From the NCBI GenBank assembly GCA_030608245.1, contig JAUWEO010000054.1, forward strand, positions 1 to 9,127: a stretch of DNA of 9,127 bases, in the 5' to 3' direction. Below are positions 1 through 5,990 of this stretch, in pieces (position 1 is the first letter of the stretch; each line of letters opens with the position of its first letter). Made by a program: the position numbers and the translations under genes. Under the pieces are notes generated by a model. It did no database searches, was not told the DNA's origin, and saw only the letters and a program-made list of their open reading frames with translations. The stretch is from Candidatus Latescibacterota bacterium (GTDB lineage: Bacteria; Latescibacterota; MVCY01).

Positions 1-1
1 C

Positions 2-565
2 CCTGGCTGGATTCAACAGAAAGTGAGAGAAAAGGCGAAAAGGATATCGGAAGACGCAGTGGATCTGCTCCACAGCAGTGTGGGCACAGACCTGTGGGCC
101 TTGGCAAATGAGATCGACAAACTCTGCCTGTTCGTGAAGCAGGCTCCTTCGATTACCCGAGAGAATGTAGAAAAAGTCGTAGGTATTACTAAAAAAAACA
201 GTGTCTTTGAATTGATGAACGCTATCGGAATCCGCCAGAAGGACAAAGCGTTGTTCGTCCTGGATCGAATGTTAGAGGCAGGAGAAAATACCACCCATAT
301 CATATTTATGATCACCAGGTATTTGAAGAATATAATCCGGGCCAAAAAAGGCATAGAGGAGCATCTGCCTTCCGAACAGATAGGAAAGAGAATAGGTATA
401 CATTCTTACTTTCTGGGCCGATTCTTGGATCAGGCAAAGGATTTCTCTGAGGTTCGGACGAAAAAAGGATTGGATGCACTGTTGCAAGCCGATAACAACC
501 TGAAGCGAAGCTATCAGAACCCACGGCTTATAATGGAACTCTTAGTTTACCGACTGTGTGAATGA
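2..565 (+). CDS. holA: DNA polymerase III subunit delta, 3' part (5' end outside window)
   Basis: Delta is the subunit of the DnaX clamp-loader complex that opens the beta sliding clamp for loading onto primed DNA at the replication fork. The visible part is 187 codons, open from the left edge, so about 150 N-terminal residues (most of the ATPase-like fold) should lie upstream, given the usual length near 340. Family marks are the helical stretch beginning PGWIQQKV, the 'LWALANEIDKLCLF' segment with the conserved acidic-Lys pair, the ITRENVEKVVG stretch followed by VFELMNAI, and the C-terminal helical domain with 'HIIFMITRYLKNI' and 'ADNNLKRSYQNPR', which resembles the family's D-x-x-LK motif. 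A GTG at position 23 could be read as a start but is internal, because homology continues upstream of it. The stop overlaps the recJ start (ATGA), suggesting translational coupling. Family assignment rests on recognised sequence pattern, not on a search. Confidence 0.9.
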   Translation, partial: PGWIQQKVREKAKRISEDAVDLLHSSVGTDLWALANEIDKLCLFVKQAPSITRENVEKVVGITKKNSVFELMNAIGIRQKDKALFVLDRMLEAGENTTHIIFMITRYLKNIIRAKKGIEEHLPSEQIGKRIGIHSYFLGRFLDQAKDFSEVRTKKGLDALLQADNNLKRSYQNPRLIMELLVYRLCE

Positions 566-2286
566 TGCAAGAATCAGAAAACATGCGGCTCGAACAGCGT
601 TGGGTTTTCCCCCCAGAACCTCCCCAAGAACAATTGGAGAGGTTAGCATCGGAACTCAAAGTGCCGTTGATTATCGCTCGAATTCTCTGGAACCGGGGTA
701 TAGAGAATTTTGAAGACTCAAAAAGATTTCTACGGCTCTCGCTGGAAGATCTGCACGACCCATTCACAATGACAGACATGGAAAAGGCTGTAGAGCGACT
801 TAGCAAGGCGATAGACTCCAAAGAGCAGATTATGATCTATGGCGATTACGATGTTGATGGAGTCACAGCTGTGTCCTTTTTGCTGAAAATCTTGAAGATC
901 TTGGGCGCTGATCCCTCCTTCTACATCCCAAACAGGTTGACCGAAGGCTACGGCATCTCTGTGGAAGGTATTAGGGAGGCCCAGAAAAGAGGGATATTTC
1001 TGATTATTTCAGTTGACTGTGGTATAACCGCAGTCGAGGAGACACAACTGGCTAAGAAACTGGGTATTGATGTTATTGTCACCGACCATCACCAGCCAGC
1101 AGAGGAACTTCCCGAAGCGGTCGCAGTGCTCGATCCCAAACGGGATGACTGCTCCTACCCCTTCAAGGAGTTAGCTGGAGCAGGGGTGGCATTCAAACTG
1201 GCTCAGGCCCTCTTTCAGAAGAGAAATCTGGATGAGAACCAGCTGTACGAACATCTCGATTTGATAGCCTTGGGAACAGTTGCCGATATCGTGCCCCTCA
1301 GAGACGAGAATCGAGTGCTGGCCAAGCACGGAATAGACAGAATAGCGATCAGCGGTAATCTTGGACTCAAGGCTCTCTTAGAGAACACCGGGTTAACTGG
1401 CAGAATTTTGGGCACGGGACACCTAGTTTTTAGCATCGCCCCGCGGATTAATGCAGTGGGACGCATGGGAAGTGCCGGACGAGCAGTAAGGCTCCTGACC
1501 ACTGAAAATGAGGCACAGGCTCGCAATATCGCCAAGATACTGGAGTCGGAAAATAGAAAGAGAAAAGGCACGAATGAACAGATCTTCTCAGAGGCCTTCC
1601 AGATGGTGAAAGAGAGTATTGACCGGGAATCTAACCCCACCATCGTGCTTCACTCCGAGGGCTGGCATCCTGGCGTAATCGGAATTGTGGCGTCCAGAAT
1701 CGCCGAGGAATTCTATCTTCCCACTATACTGATAGCCCTGGATGGAAAAGAGGGAAGGGGTTCGGGCCGCAGCATCCCAGATTTCAACATCTACAAAGCC
1801 CTGAAAAGGTGTAAGTCAGACCTCCTGGGCTTCGGAGGGCATAAATACGCCATTGGACTTACTATGAAGAGGGAAAAGATAGATCAGTTTAGAGAGAATT
1901 TCCAGGCGGTGGCAAGGTCGGTGCTGAGCCCCGAGCAGTTAATACCTAAACTTAAGATTGATGCTGAGCTTGATCTCGGTCAGATCGACAGCCAGCTACT
2001 CGGGTTGCTCAAATATTTCGCCCCCTATGGTCCCCAAAATATGAGGCCGGTAATGGTCTCCAGGAACTTAGAAGTAGTGGGCACCCCGATGATAGTGGGC
2101 AAGGAACACCTCCGATTTAAGGTCCGTCAGGGCGGAAGTGTCTTCAATTGTATCGGCTTCAGAATGGGGTACTTGCTCTATCGTCTTATCCCTGGAGAGA
2201 AAAACTTGGACATGGTATATGTGATTGAGGAAGACCACTGGCAGGGAGAAAAGAGAATTCAACTTCGCGTGAAAAATATAAGGTAA
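562..2286 (+). CDS. recJ: Single-stranded-DNA-specific 5'-3' exonuclease RecJ
   Basis: RecJ degrades single-stranded DNA 5' to 3' in recombinational repair, mismatch repair and fork restart, as a DHH-superfamily phosphoesterase using divalent metal ions. At 574 residues it has the usual length. DHH-domain motifs are all present: DYDVDG at 95-100, VDCG at 151-154, DHH at 175-177 and ADIVP at 241-245. The DHHA1 part carries GWHPGVIGIVASR (367-379), GRGSGRS (398-404) and GGH (425-427). The C-terminal OB-type region begins around residue 465 and contains APYGPQNMRP. After GGH the usual AAG-like stretch reads KYAIGLTM, a mild departure. The start at 562 overlaps the holA stop; ATGs also occur at 565 and 583. 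The one at 583 (MRLEQRW) would fit the family's usual short N-terminus, and no site has a convincing Shine-Dalgarno sequence, so the exact start is uncertain by up to seven codons. Confidence 0.95.
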   Translation: MMQESENMRLEQRWVFPPEPPQEQLERLASELKVPLIIARILWNRGIENFEDSKRFLRLSLEDLHDPFTMTDMEKAVERLSKAIDSKEQIMIYGDYDVDGVTAVSFLLKILKILGADPSFYIPNRLTEGYGISVEGIREAQKRGIFLIISVDCGITAVEETQLAKKLGIDVIVTDHHQPAEELPEAVAVLDPKRDDCSYPFKELAGAGVAFKLAQALFQKRNLDENQLYEHLDLIALGTVADIVPLRDENRVLAKHGIDRIAISGNLGLKALLENTGLTGRILGTGHLVFSIAPRINAVGRMGSAGRAVRLLTTENEAQARNIAKILESENRKRKGTNEQIFSEAFQMVKESIDRESNPTIVLHSEGWHPGVIGIVASRIAEEFYLPTILIALDGKEGRGSGRSIPDFNIYKALKRCKSDLLGFGGHKYAIGLTMKREKIDQFRENFQAVARSVLSPEQLIPKLKIDAELDLGQIDSQLLGLLKYFAPYGPQNMRPVMVSRNLEVVGTPMIVGKEHLRFKVRQGGSVFNCIGFRMGYLLYRLIPGEKNLDMVYVIEEDHWQGEKRIQLRVKNIR

Positions 2287-2289
2287 AAT

Positions 2290-2298
2290 CAGGGAGGA
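2290..2298 (+). promoter_or_regulatory. Strong ribosome binding site for ilvE
   Basis: The 17-nt gap between recJ and ilvE contains AGGGAGGAG, a near-perfect complement to the 16S rRNA 3' end, ending 5 nt before the ATG at 2304. It fixes the ilvE start and implies independent, efficient translation initiation within the holA-recJ-ilvE transcript. This contrasts with the ATGA overlap upstream, where recJ has no visible site of its own. Confidence 0.85.
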
Positions 2299-2303
2299 GA
2301 AAA

Positions 2304-3227
2304 ATGGCGTTTCCAGAAGCGGAGAAGATATGGTTTAATGGTAACTTAGTAAATTGGGACGATGCTCGCATACATGTGCTGTCCCATGTTGTTCATTATG
2401 GCTCCAGTGCCTTCGAGGGCTTTAGGTGCTACGAGACTGAGCGGGGGGCTGCTTGCTTCTGCTTAAGAGACCACCTGCGCCGCCTTTTTGACTCTTGTAA
2501 GATCTACCGAATGAAGATCCCTTATTCATTAGAACAGCTTTCCCAGGCTGTCCTGGAGACAATCCGTGCTAACCGGCTGCGTAGCTGTTATGTGCGGCCT
2601 ATTGTATTTCGAGGTTATAATTCCTTAGGAGTGGATCCCACCTCCTGTCCAATTAACGTGGCCATTGCCACCTGGAGATGGGGGAAATACCTGGGGGCGG
2701 ATTCCGATCAAAAAGGGGTCGCTGTCCGGGTATCCTCGTGGAACAGAATGGCTCCCAATACCCTCCCAGCCTCAGCAAAGGTGGCTGCTAACTATATGAA
2801 CTCCCAATTAATCAAATTGGAAGCCTTGACCGATGGCTACGTGGAAGGAATTGCCTTAGACTCATACGGCTACCTCAGCGAGGGCAGCGGAGAAAATATC
2901 TTTCTGGCCAGAGACGGGGTGCTGTTCACCCCTTCTCTCGCCTCCTCCATCTTGTCTGGAATCACCAGAAACACAGTGATCACCTTGGCCAAGGACCTGG
3001 GCATAGTGGTGAATGAACAACAGCTGCCCAGAGAAATGCTCTACATCGCCGACGAGGTATTTTTTACCGGCAGCGCAACCGAGATCATACCAGTTTGTTC
3101 AGTCGATAGAATCCCGGTGGGAAATGGACAGAGAGGGCCGATAACGGAGAAATTACAGAAAGAATTTCAGGCCATCACCTCTGGTGAAAAAGAGGATCGG
3201 TACGGCTGGCTCACCTTTGTATACTGA
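2304..3227 (+). CDS. ilvE: Branched-chain amino acid aminotransferase (class IV PLP fold)
   Basis: This cytoplasmic enzyme interconverts leucine, isoleucine and valine with their 2-oxo acids, using glutamate/2-oxoglutarate and pyridoxal phosphate; it is the last step of branched-chain amino acid synthesis. It has 307 residues, the normal length. Evidence: IWFNGNLVNWDDARIHVLSH near the N-terminus, HYGSSAFEGFRCYET (31-45), the RPIVFRGY segment (98-105), the PLP-binding lysine K159 in ASAKVAANYMNS, E193 in the SEGSGENIF motif, the phosphate-binding SSILSGITRNTV stretch (214-225) and FFTGSATEIIPV (253-264). The WRWGKYLG segment (124-131) and the C-terminal DRYGWL fit IlvE better than D-amino acid transaminase or aminodeoxychorismate lyase. 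No ilv or leu synthesis gene is adjacent; its likely co-transcription with holA and recJ is probably incidental. Substrate range cannot be settled from sequence. Confidence 0.94.
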   Translation: MAFPEAEKIWFNGNLVNWDDARIHVLSHVVHYGSSAFEGFRCYETERGAACFCLRDHLRRLFDSCKIYRMKIPYSLEQLSQAVLETIRANRLRSCYVRPIVFRGYNSLGVDPTSCPINVAIATWRWGKYLGADSDQKGVAVRVSSWNRMAPNTLPASAKVAANYMNSQLIKLEALTDGYVEGIALDSYGYLSEGSGENIFLARDGVLFTPSLASSILSGITRNTVITLAKDLGIVVNEQQLPREMLYIADEVFFTGSATEIIPVCSVDRIPVGNGQRGPITEKLQKEFQAITSGEKEDRYGWLTFVY

Positions 3228-3272
3228 GATTTATACAGAATAAAACCAGAGAGATCTGCATCAAATTAATCA

Positions 3273-3344
3273 GGACGCAGATTTTCGCCGATAGCCGCAG
3301 AAAATAATACTTGTAATCTTGACAATCTGCGCTTATCTGCGTCC
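3273..3344. repeat. Degenerate inverted repeat, dispersed intergenic (REP-like) type
   Basis: A perfect 10-bp inverted pair, GGACGCAGAT at 3273-3282 and ATCTGCGTCC at 3335-3344, encloses 52 nt. The right side holds a tandem near-copy of the core with a 10-nt step (AATCTGCG at 3324-3331, TATCTGCG at 3334-3341), and the left side has a partial core (GATCTGCATC at 3253-3262). Short, ATCTGCGTCC-ended, imperfectly palindromic sequences resemble high-copy intergenic repeats I have seen in assorted bacterial genomes; that resemblance is from memory and copy number cannot be tested inside this window. Confidence 0.5.
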
Positions 3345-3347
3345 AAT
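3319..3347 (+). promoter_or_regulatory. Weak candidate sigma-70-type promoter for proC-hisA
   Basis: TTGACA (3319-3324) is a perfect -35 hexamer. At 17-nt spacing it meets TCCAAT (3342-3347), a 4/6 match to TATAAT. The start point would fall near 3354, giving a leader of about 24 nt before proC. The hexamers lie inside or at the edge of the inverted repeat, so a chance match is quite possible. Confidence 0.3.
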
Positions 3348-3377
3348 AGATGGAAATTCCTATGCTGTGAACTTACA

Positions 3378-4193
3378 ATGAGACGAATAGCAATCATAGG
3401 TGCTGGCAATATGGGGCAAGCTCTTGCTGCTGGGATTCTGGAGGCAGGGCTAACCTCACGCCAGGAGATAACCATCACTGATGTCGACACTGCCAAGCTA
3501 AGAAAAATCAAAGAAAACTGGAAGATCAACATCTCCGAAGAGAACCGGAAAACAGCCGAGGCTGCCCAGATCATCATCCTAGCAGTTAAACCAGGGGTAG
3601 TTAACAGAGTGCTGGAGGAGATTACCCAAGTTCTAACCCCCCAGAAACTCCTCATCTCTGTGGCTGCCGGGGTTACCACCTCTTCTATCGAGGCACAATT
3701 GCCTCAACAGGTCCCGGTGGTCCGGGTTATGCCCAATATGCCCGCCCTGATCCGAGAGGGGATATCCGCACTCTGCTGGGGCAAGAACGCCAAAGAGCAT
3801 CATACTCAATTAGCCTCGGAAATACTGGGCTCGGTAGGAGAGACAGTAGTGGTAGAAGAACAGCAGATGGATGCCGTCACTGGACTCTCGGGCAGTGGCC
3901 CTGCCTATGTCTTCACCCTCATTGAGGCCCTCTCCGACGGTGGTGTAAAGGTAGGACTTCCTGGGAAACTTGCCTTGAAATTGGCAGTGCAGACTGTCTT
4001 AGGAGCTGCGAAGATGACCGCCCAGACCGGAGAATATCCAGCCGTGCTCAGAGAGAAGGTCACCTCTCCCGGGGGGACGACCATCGCAGCCCTACACCAG
4101 CTTGAGGCGAAGGGGTTCAGAGACGCTCTCATAAGCGCCGTTGAGGCAGCTACCGAAAGATCCAAACAACTACGCAAAGAACGGCCACGATGA
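3378..4193 (+). CDS. proC: Pyrroline-5-carboxylate reductase
   Basis: ProC reduces 1-pyrroline-5-carboxylate to L-proline with NAD(P)H, the last step of proline synthesis, in the cytoplasm. Length is 271 residues, typical. The N-terminal Rossmann fold begins at the first residues with the dinucleotide-binding GAGNMGQALAAG (8-19), followed by ILAVKPGVV (67-75) and LISVAAGV (92-99). VRVMPNMPALIREG (115-128) is the conserved middle motif. The all-helical dimerisation and substrate-binding domain carries TGLSGSGPAYVF (168-179), the EALSDGGVKVGLP segment and the family signature REKVTSPGGTTIAAL (225-239). The ATG at 3378 is right because the Rossmann strand starts immediately after it, although no good Shine-Dalgarno sequence precedes it. 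The stop overlaps the hisA ATG, so the two are probably translated in a coupled way. Confidence 0.96.
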   Translation: MRRIAIIGAGNMGQALAAGILEAGLTSRQEITITDVDTAKLRKIKENWKINISEENRKTAEAAQIIILAVKPGVVNRVLEEITQVLTPQKLLISVAAGVTTSSIEAQLPQQVPVVRVMPNMPALIREGISALCWGKNAKEHHTQLASEILGSVGETVVVEEQQMDAVTGLSGSGPAYVFTLIEALSDGGVKVGLPGKLALKLAVQTVLGAAKMTAQTGEYPAVLREKVTSPGGTTIAALHQLEAKGFRDALISAVEAATERSKQLRKERPR

Positions 4194-4915
4194 TAATTAT
4201 ACCCGCTTTGGACCTAAAAGATGGAAAATGCGTCCGCCTGCTCCGGGGAGAGAAACATCGGCAGACTGTCTATTCAGACGACCCGGTGGAAATGGCTCTC
4301 AACTGGGAAAGTGAGGGCGCTCAGTACCTTCATTTAATAGACTTAGACGGAGCATTCCAGGGAGAGCCGCAGAATATAGAGATTATAAAAGAGATTGTCC
4401 ACAAGATTCACATTCCGATAGAATTAGGCGGAGGCATTCGGGATATGGGCTGCATAGTCAGAATGCTTTCCCTGGGGTTGAACCGCATAATCCTGGGCAC
4501 TGCGGCGATCTCAGATCCCGATTTAGTTAACAGGGCAATCGAGCGTTTCGGGCCGGGGAAAATCGTGGTGGGGATCGATGCCAAACAAGAGATGGTAGCA
4601 GTCAAAGGCTGGGAGGAACTCTCGGAGACCTCTGCCCTGGAATTGGCTCTCAGAATGAAGCGGACAGGAATTGAGCGGATTATCTACACCGACATCTCTC
4701 GTGATGGGGCAATGATTGGGCCTAATACTGAGGCAACAAAGCGATTGGCTCAAGAGAGCGGTCTCAAGGTGATCCTCTCCGGGGGTATCTGTTGCGGGGA
4801 GGACATCGTAGGGGTTGCCCAGTTGGAGAGATTCGGGATAGAAGGGGTAATTGTGGGGAAGGCCCTCTACGAGGGAAAAGTAAACTTGAAGAAGGCAATC
4901 CAGGCGGTTTGCTGA
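4190..4915 (+). CDS. hisA: Phosphoribosylformimino-5-aminoimidazole carboxamide ribotide (ProFAR) isomerase
   Basis: HisA catalyses the Amadori rearrangement of ProFAR to PRFAR, the step before HisF/HisH in histidine synthesis. The protein has 241 residues and the half-barrel repeat pattern of the HisA/HisF family. Key features: catalytic-type Asp8 in IPALDLKDGK, LIDLDGA (49-55), the phosphate-binding LGGGIRD (79-85), ILGTAA (101-106), a second catalytic-type Asp130 in VGIDAK, the KGWEE segment (139-143), YTDISRDG (166-173) followed by GPN, and the second phosphate site SGG in VILSGGICCG. The GW after the second Asp and the IPALDL start favour HisA over HisF. It starts inside the proC stop (ATGA) and has no independent ribosome binding site. 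No other his gene is present, so the histidine genes of this organism appear to be at least partly scattered. Bifunctional PriA activity cannot be excluded from sequence alone but is not indicated. Confidence 0.95.
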   Translation: MIIIPALDLKDGKCVRLLRGEKHRQTVYSDDPVEMALNWESEGAQYLHLIDLDGAFQGEPQNIEIIKEIVHKIHIPIELGGGIRDMGCIVRMLSLGLNRIILGTAAISDPDLVNRAIERFGPGKIVVGIDAKQEMVAVKGWEELSETSALELALRMKRTGIERIIYTDISRDGAMIGPNTEATKRLAQESGLKVILSGGICCGEDIVGVAQLERFGIEGVIVGKALYEGKVNLKKAIQAVC

Positions 4916-5169
4916 GCGGAAAGTGGGAACATTCTATCGAAAAATAGTGGGATACAGCCTTCAGGCTGGCACACCCTACGAGGATGAATTCCCCTACCGA
5001 CGACAGGTTATGGGACTGAAGTAGCCAAATCATCTCAAAAAAAAACTGAAGCCACAGCTCATACTTTTTCTTATAATTCTCTTGGGTTCAGGAACCGTTT
5101 GTACGAATTGTGTCGACAACTGAGTTCTGGATTGAGCTGTTCTTATCTTCTCCCCACTATAAGTGAACA
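4916..5169. other. Intergenic region between hisA and the DUF4416 gene
   Basis: This 254-nt stretch has no gene I can support. It holds a palindromic element close after hisA, a run of nine A (5037-5045), and a start-less open frame resembling a lipoprotein or secretory signal peptide (5025-5123). TATAAT at 5072-5077 and TATAAG at 5158-5163 look like -10 hexamers, but neither has a good -35 at standard spacing. I see no Rho-independent terminator for hisA. Confidence 0.55.
4945..4979. repeat. Palindromic intergenic element downstream of hisA
   Basis: A 6-bp perfect inverted pair, CAGCCT (4955-4960) and AGGCTG (4963-4968), separated by 2 nt, is flanked by an outer GGG (4949-4951) and CCC (4974-4976) pair across a small internal loop. 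On the minus strand it reads GGGTGTGCCAGCCTG followed by AAGGCTG. The short loop and absence of a U-run argue against a terminator. The pattern resembles dispersed short palindromes of bacterial intergenic DNA, which is an inference. Confidence 0.4.
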
Positions 5170-5730
5170 ATGGGCAGAGTTGTCTATCCCAAGCCAGTTG
5201 CGCTGATTATGGCCCTAATGGCCAACAGCCTCTCACGACTGGAAGAGACAAAAGTTCCTCTTGTAGAAGAGTTTGGCAGCGTAGAGCTGGAGAGCGAGAC
5301 TTACCCCTTCACCTACTCCTCGTATTATGAGAAGGAGATGGGGAAAGGTTTGATTAAACAGTTCGTAAGTTTCGCTGAACTTATAGAAATGGACAGCCTG
5401 TCAAGAATCAAGACCACAACTGACAGGCTGGAGGAAAACATGGCCAACAGACAGGGAAAAGAGCTGAAACGGCCGGTCAATATAGATCCGGCTTATCTCA
5501 CACCTGCTCAGTTGGTCCTGGCCACCACCAAGAATTACAGCCATCGCATCTACTTGGGCGGAGGGATATTCGCTGAGGTCACGCTCATCTACCGCCACGG
5601 AGGATTTCAACCCTTAGACTGGACATATCCCGACTACCGATCGGAGTTGGCAGGGCAGTTTTTTGCTCGGGTAAGAGGATGGTTGCTCTCCAAAATTAGC
5701 TCTGAGAATTCAAATCCCAGCCTTGGGTGA
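5170..5730 (+). CDS. DUF4416 family protein, function unknown
   Basis: I recognise the family by its overall pattern: a start of the form GRxxxPKPVALIMALMAN (2-19), an EEFGSVELESETYPF segment (33-47), YYEKEMGKGL (52-61) with FVSFAELIE after it, and the highly conserved block NIDPAYLTPAQLVLATTKNY (104-123). This is followed by SHRIYLGGGIFAEVTL (124-139), the FQPLDWTYPDYRS stretch (146-158) and a short C-terminal helix. It is complete at 186 residues, near the family's usual length. There is no signal peptide or clear transmembrane helix, so it is probably cytoplasmic. The conserved Asp, Tyr, His and Lys residues suggest a binding or catalytic role, but no biochemical function is established that I know of. 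It stands alone between two gaps of about 250 nt. An in-frame TGA directly upstream (5164-5166) excludes an earlier start. No clear Shine-Dalgarno sequence is present. Confidence 0.85.
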   Translation: MGRVVYPKPVALIMALMANSLSRLEETKVPLVEEFGSVELESETYPFTYSSYYEKEMGKGLIKQFVSFAELIEMDSLSRIKTTTDRLEENMANRQGKELKRPVNIDPAYLTPAQLVLATTKNYSHRIYLGGGIFAEVTLIYRHGGFQPLDWTYPDYRSELAGQFFARVRGWLLSKISSENSNPSLG

Positions 5731-5806
5731 ATCTTTTCGCTGCTTCCCTTTTTTCTCTCTCTTCCGATTCATACAAAACCCTCTTGGGGTGAAAAAGTCC
5801 TTGCTT

Positions 5807-5834
5807 TTGCAAAAAACAGCGATTAGATTATGAT
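5807..5834 (+). promoter_or_regulatory. Candidate sigma-70-type promoter for topA-xerC
   Basis: TTGCAA (5807-5812, 4/6 to the -35 consensus) and TATGAT (5829-5834, 5/6 to the -10 consensus) are separated by 16 nt. The predicted start near 5841 gives a leader of about 150 nt. The -35 hexamer lies within a perfect 10-bp palindrome, TTTTGCAAAA (5805-5814), and the region is AT-rich, which could make the promoter responsive to supercoiling or to a bound regulator. Such control is known for topA in other bacteria and is only inferred here. Confidence 0.5.
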
Positions 5835-5851
5835 ACACTTCACAAAGAGAA

Positions 5852-5908
5852 AGGTCTTTTCTTTCCAATATGCTCTGAAGGCAGAAATTCTATAAGAAGG
5901 AGAGACCT
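5852..5908 (+). promoter_or_regulatory. Stem-loop in topA leader that buries a Shine-Dalgarno-like sequence
   Basis: In RNA, AGGUCUUUUCUUU (5852-5864) can pair with GAAGGAGAGACCU (5896-5908) as an uninterrupted 13-bp stem including three G-U pairs, with a 31-nt loop. The 3' arm contains AAGGAG (5897-5902), the best ribosome-binding sequence in the gap, but no ATG, GTG or TTG follows at usable distance; an ATT lies 6 nt downstream at 5909. No U-run follows, so this is not a terminator. No known riboswitch or protein-binding leader is recognised. Confidence 0.4.
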
Positions 5909-5990
5909 ATTTCAGGTTCAGCATCTTATTGGCTCATACTGAGGCCCTTGGTTAATTTACCCAAAGAAAAAGAAAGGTTTAAGATCAACT

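Larger units (their letters stand above)
3228..3377. other. Intergenic region between ilvE and proC
   Basis: This 150-nt stretch has no credible coding frame and no strong Rho-independent terminator after ilvE. Most of it is taken up by a degenerate inverted repeat built around the core ATCTGCG, and its 3' part includes a weak candidate promoter for proC; both are given as separate entries. No convincing Shine-Dalgarno sequence precedes the proC ATG. Confidence 0.6.
5731..5990 (+). other. Intergenic region and long leader upstream of topA
   Basis: This 260-nt stretch begins with a pyrimidine-rich tract (about 5731-5765) that follows only a very weak hairpin across the DUF4416 stop codon. It then carries a plausible promoter (5807-5834), an extended stem-loop (5852-5908), and a short open frame running into the start of topA. 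The topA ribosome binding site is probably AAAGG at 5973-5977, 13 nt before the ATG, which is longer than ideal spacing. Confidence 0.6.

Noticed and set aside
23..565. A separate gene starting at GTG 23
   Set aside because: The frame is open to the left edge and the family pattern (PGWIQQ) continues upstream of the GTG, so it is the interior of holA.
3266..3679. Minus-strand open frame of 137 codons opposite the start of proC
   Set aside because: It lies antisense to well-recognised proC sequence and has no family resemblance; a shadow frame.
4764..5033. Minus-strand open frame of 89 codons over the 3' end of hisA and the following gap
   Set aside because: Most of it is antisense to conserved hisA sequence, and the intergenic part covers the palindromic element; no recognisable protein.
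5716..5755. Possible Rho-independent terminator after the DUF4416 gene (CCCA/TGGG hairpin, then T-rich tract)
   Set aside because: The stem is only 4 bp and overlaps the stop codon, and the longest T-run (in CCCTTTTTTC) is over 20 nt further on; too weak to call.
5778..5790. Small hairpin ACCC-TCTTG-GGGT upstream of the topA promoter
   Set aside because: A 4-bp stem followed by GAAAAAG rather than a T-run; consistent with chance.
5870..5878. Minimal ORF ATG CTC TGA in the topA leader loop
   Set aside because: No ribosome binding site at a suitable distance; two-codon frames are common by chance.
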